From the NCBI RefSeq assembly GCF_006716885.1, contig NZ_VFPU01000001.1, forward strand, positions 1 through 64,000: a stretch of 64,000 nt of DNA, given 5' to 3'. Shown piece after piece: positions 63,993 to 64,000 of the stretch. The notes beneath the pieces are model-generated. The model was not told the DNA's origin, made no database searches, and saw only the letters and a program-made list of their open reading frames with translations. A program made the position numbers and the translations under genes. Numbering within the stretch: the stretch's first letter is position 1; the number at the start of each line of letters is the position of its first letter. The stretch comes from Ornithinimicrobium humiphilum (lineage in GTDB: Bacteria; Actinomycetota; Actinomycetes; Actinomycetales; Dermatophilaceae).

Positions 63993-64000
63993 CGTGCGTC

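Noticed and set aside
63901..64000. tRNA-Ile start at the right edge
   Set aside because: No acceptor-stem or D-loop pattern is visible before the window ends; only a promoter-like pair is seen.

Overview
The window is very GC-rich DNA from an actinobacterium. GTG starts are frequent, genes overlap by ATGA or GTGA, and the right-hand half follows the conserved chromosome-origin order of Actinomycetota: cca, NUDIX, DUF6049, murJ/pseudokinase, sigM, anti-sigma, trxB, trxA, parB, parA, rsmG, jag, yidC, yidD, rnpA, rpmH, [oriC] dnaA, dnaN, gnd, recF, DciA, gyrB, gyrA, DUF3566. Gene order and the high-GC Micrococcales flavour point to a relative of Ornithinimicrobium, Serinicoccus or Janibacter. 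That is an inference; no 16S gene is present.

Layout. (1) Positions 1-23,900 form an accessory surface-polysaccharide locus. It holds a fragment of an SGNH acyltransferase, four GT4-like genes (one interrupted by a frameshift), two copies of a two-gene module (a small membrane/coiled-coil protein plus a giant two-domain GT2/GT4-like protein), a Wzm/Wzt-type ABC exporter, a nucleotide-sugar 6-dehydrogenase, UDP-GlcNAc 2-epimerase (WecB), a GT-B enzyme, an unrecognised 217-aa protein and a 944-aa asparagine-synthetase-like protein that looks internally duplicated. Together they suggest an N-acetylhexosaminuronic-acid polymer (teichuronic-acid-like) that is assembled in the cytoplasm and exported by an ABC transporter. 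(2) Positions 23,900-31,730 hold inositol-1-phosphate synthase, a class A PBP, a GT87-like membrane protein, an OafA-type acyltransferase/SGNH protein and a Wzz-like two-TM protein. (3) Positions 31,720-43,600 carry tRNA maturation, Nudix, the MurJ-pseudokinase gene, SigM and its anti-sigma factor, and thioredoxin reductase/thioredoxin. (4) Positions 43,600-49,360 carry chromosome segregation (parAB with four parS-like sites inside the genes), rsmG, jag, yidC, yidD, rnpA and rpmH, all on the minus strand. (5) Positions 49,360-61,820 hold oriC and the replication/gyrase operons on the plus strand. (6) Positions 61,840-63,890 hold a small ABC-2 exporter operon with an XRE-type regulator, driven from a promoter that overlaps an inverted repeat.

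Recurring signals. Many genes have a TANNNT or xAxxxT hexamer only 6-9 nt before the start codon, the arrangement expected for leaderless mRNAs. DnaA boxes lie upstream of dnaA, in the dnaA-dnaN gap and, unexpectedly, inside the trxA/parB terminator. No tRNA, rRNA, insertion sequence, prophage or CRISPR array was found.
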